A stretch of 7,384 bases of DNA, from positions 1-7,384 of the forward strand of contig VGKN01000073.1 of assembly GCA_016867055.1 (NCBI GenBank), read 5' to 3'. A program made the translations under genes and the position numbers. This DNA comes from Candidatus Omnitrophota bacterium. GTDB taxonomy: Bacteria; Omnitrophota; Koll11; VGKN01. Within the stretch, counting starts at the first letter, position 1; each line of letters begins with the position of its first letter. The notes beneath the pieces were generated by a model that was not told where the DNA came from, ran no database searches, and saw only the letters and a program-made list of their open reading frames with translations. Below are positions 6,256-7,384 of the stretch, one piece after another.

Positions 6256-6957
6256 CTATTCCTGGTTTTCTTCTGAAATAGGTTTTTCTGGTTTTAAATC
6301 TTCTTGAGTCTCAGTCTTCTCTTTCGGTGTCTTGGTCTCCTCTATAACAACAAATAGCGATTTTAAAATATTCTCTTTCTCTTCGCCCTCTTCCTGCTTG
6401 GTCTCATAGTGCACTACCACTGCTTCGCCATTTTTTATCTCCTCAATTGATATAGGGTTACCTCCCTTAAAAATTTTAGAGTCTTCTGTGAGTAAAAATT
6501 TTACCTCGTTTCCTTTAGTGTTTTTGATTGAAATCTTCTTTTTGCCGGACTCATCTAATTCTACGCCAGAATATTCTCCATTTACTATATTAGTGGGTAA
6601 TGTAGGTAGCTTTGGCAGACTTGGTAGAGTCGGCGCAACTGTTGTCTGAGGCAGAGATGGTAGCTGTGGAACAGATGGAGGCTTAGGTATATTTGGCTGG
6701 GTTGGTAGCTTTGGCAGACTTGGTAGAGTCGGCACAACTGTTGTCTGAGGCAAAGATGGTAGCTGTGGAACAGATGGAGGCTTAGGTATATTTGGCTGGG
6801 TTGTTACAGGAGGAGTAGGCGGAGCACTCGGTGGGATAGTAGGTTGTTCTTCGTCTCTCCTTTGAGCAAAAGCTATAATTTTATACATAATTAAAATTAT
6901 CAAACAGATAATAAAAAAAATCGCACTTTTTTTCTTTATATTTTTTATATTAATCAT
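6256..6957 (-). CDS. Exported proline-rich repeat protein with small C-terminal beta-type domain
   Basis: A 233-residue protein I do not recognise as a named family. Residues 5-31 are lysine-rich then strongly hydrophobic, ending IIAFAQ: either a signal peptide cleaved after Ala31 or a membrane anchor. Residues 37-122 are proline-rich and contain two 33-residue repeats (53-85 and 86-118, of the type QPNIPKPPSVPQLPSLPQ), differing only by Val75 versus Ala108. Residues about 124-206 form a small globular part (NGEYSGVELDESG ... VKFLLTEDSKIFKGG ... IKNGEAVVVHYE), whose pattern of short beta strands recalls DUF5666-like domains; this is a tentative resemblance. The C-terminal tail is Lys/Glu/Pro-rich. 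A GAGGAGG lies 14-15 bases before the ATG, longer than usual, but no alternative start exists nearby. It follows the glycosyltransferase by 22 bp and precedes the PG_binding_1 lipoprotein by 24 bp, so the proline stretch is probably a rigid extracytoplasmic spacer (inference). Confidence 0.8.
   Translation of the reverse strand: MINIKNIKKKSAIFFIICLIILIMYKIIAFAQRRDEEQPTIPPSAPPTPPVTTQPNIPKPPSVPQLPSLPQTTVVPTLPSLPKLPTQPNIPKPPSVPQLPSLPQTTVAPTLPSLPKLPTLPTNIVNGEYSGVELDESGKKKISIKNTKGNEVKFLLTEDSKIFKGGNPISIEEIKNGEAVVVHYETKQEEGEEKENILKSLFVVIEETKTPKEKTETQEDLKPEKPISEENQE
6605..6802 (-). repeat. Two tandem 99-bp repeats inside the proline-rich gene
   Basis: Unit 1 is 6605-6703 and unit 2 is 6704-6802. By hand alignment they differ at only two positions (6635 versus 6734, and 6654 versus 6753). 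One difference is synonymous (Leu) and the other changes Ala to Val. The period is exactly 33 codons, so the frame is kept. The near-identity at synonymous positions points to a recent duplication or active homogenisation. Confidence 0.95.
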
Positions 6958-6979
6958 CTCTTTATACCCTACCTCCTCT

Positions 6980-7384
6980 TTATTTTATTGCTTTTTCCTT
7001 TATTTTAGAATGAAGAAGTGAAAAAATAAATACATAGAAAAGACCAGCGGCATACAGCGCCAAAAATGGAATTATCATAAAAGAACCTTTCTTAAAAGCT
7101 ATATCAATTGCCCAAAGACAATAAACACCCATAAGAAATTCAAATATAACAAGTTTATTTAAAGGCATAATATAGAATTTATTATGCCACTTATCTTGCT
7201 TTTTTTCAACCATAAATTTTGGTGTTCGGACAAAGGGTGTTTTTTTCTTAAACAAAACCTTGACTATTGCAACTGTATTATTTAAAGACACACCAAAGTT
7301 TAGAAGTAAAAGCCCGGGTAGTGCTATAAGTTTTTGTTTCAGATTTTCGTATAGTTCCGCCTGAGAATAAACGAACAATATTAT
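6980..7384 (-). CDS. C-terminal part of a membrane glycosyltransferase, GT2 / cellulose synthase-like (5' end outside window)
   Basis: The frame is open to the right edge, so the 134 visible residues are the tail of a larger protein. The TTG at 7378 should not be taken as its start. The fragment contains SLNNTVAIVKVLF followed by PFVRTPKF, which matches the SvNNt-A-leal ... FvRTPKyg signature seen near the C-terminus of multi-spanning family 2 glycosyltransferases. Three hydrophobic stretches follow that topology: about 20-33 (ALPGLLLLNFGVSL), about 77-97 (VIFEFLMGVYCLWAIDIAF) and about 103-125 (MIIPFLALYAAGLFYVFIF). A basic tail ends the protein. These enzymes polymerise or transfer sugars from nucleotide donors at the inner membrane. 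The catalytic domain (D, DxD, Q/RxxRW motifs) is not in view, so product and activity cannot be judged. It is the most upstream visible gene of the envelope operon, whose promoter must lie beyond the window. Confidence 0.75.
   Translation of the reverse strand: MILFVYSQAELYENLKQKLIALPGLLLLNFGVSLNNTVAIVKVLFKKKTPFVRTPKFMVEKKQDKWHNKFYIMPLNKLVIFEFLMGVYCLWAIDIAFKKGSFMIIPFLALYAAGLFYVFIFSLLHSKIKEKAIK

Noticed and set aside
6605..6802. Tandem 99-bp repeats as a CRISPR or satellite array
   Set aside because: There are no spacers, only two contiguous units, and they are in frame within a coding gene.
7376..7378. TTG at 7378 as the start of a complete small membrane protein
   Set aside because: The frame stays open to the window edge and the sequence matches the C-terminal part of a larger glycosyltransferase.

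Overview
The window is AT-rich DNA from a diderm (Gram-negative type) bacterium. It encodes an exported HtrA/DegP protease, two lipoproteins with clear lipoboxes, and two peptidoglycan-binding domains of different folds. I see no rRNA, tRNA, CRISPR array, transposase or phage gene. The mix of genes and the low GC would suit an uncultured lineage such as Omnitrophota or a neighbouring candidate phylum. That placement is a guess from style, because no marker gene is present.

Layout, left to right. (1) 1-1412, minus strand: a nearly complete HtrA/DegP periplasmic serine protease with two PDZ domains. Only its extreme C-terminus is cut off, and a good sigma70-like promoter lies at about 1500-1528. 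(2) 1530-3699, minus strand: a two-gene unit transcribed pgeF first, then a B12-binding-type radical SAM protein, with 4 bp between them. (3) 3700-3835: a divergent promoter region built around a 10-bp palindromic TATAATTATA. (4) 3836-4771, plus strand: a PflA-like (COG1313-type) radical SAM protein. (5) 4772-5038: a gene-free stretch between convergent genes, with an imperfect hairpin, short direct repeats and locally raised GC. (6) 5039-7384, minus strand: a tightly packed envelope operon. It runs from the C-terminal end of a membrane glycosyltransferase (GT2 type), to an exported proline-rich protein carrying a nearly perfect 99-bp tandem duplication, to a coiled-coil lipoprotein with a PG_binding_1 domain, to a coiled-coil lipoprotein with an OmpA C-terminal domain.

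How the genes may work together. The right-hand operon looks like a cell-envelope module. A polysaccharide-making glycosyltransferase is followed by three exported proteins, two of which appear to be lipid-anchored at one end and peptidoglycan-bound at the other. PgeF (peptidoglycan quality control or purine nucleoside processing) and HtrA (periplasmic protein quality control) also concern the envelope, but they are separate transcription units. The two radical SAM proteins have recognisable cofactor motifs but no assignable substrate.

The most interesting points are the glycosyltransferase plus dual peptidoglycan-tether operon, the recent 99-bp duplication in the proline-rich linker, the palindromic shared -10 region, and the structured intergenic element near 4890-4945. 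I found no defence system or other clearly new molecular machine.
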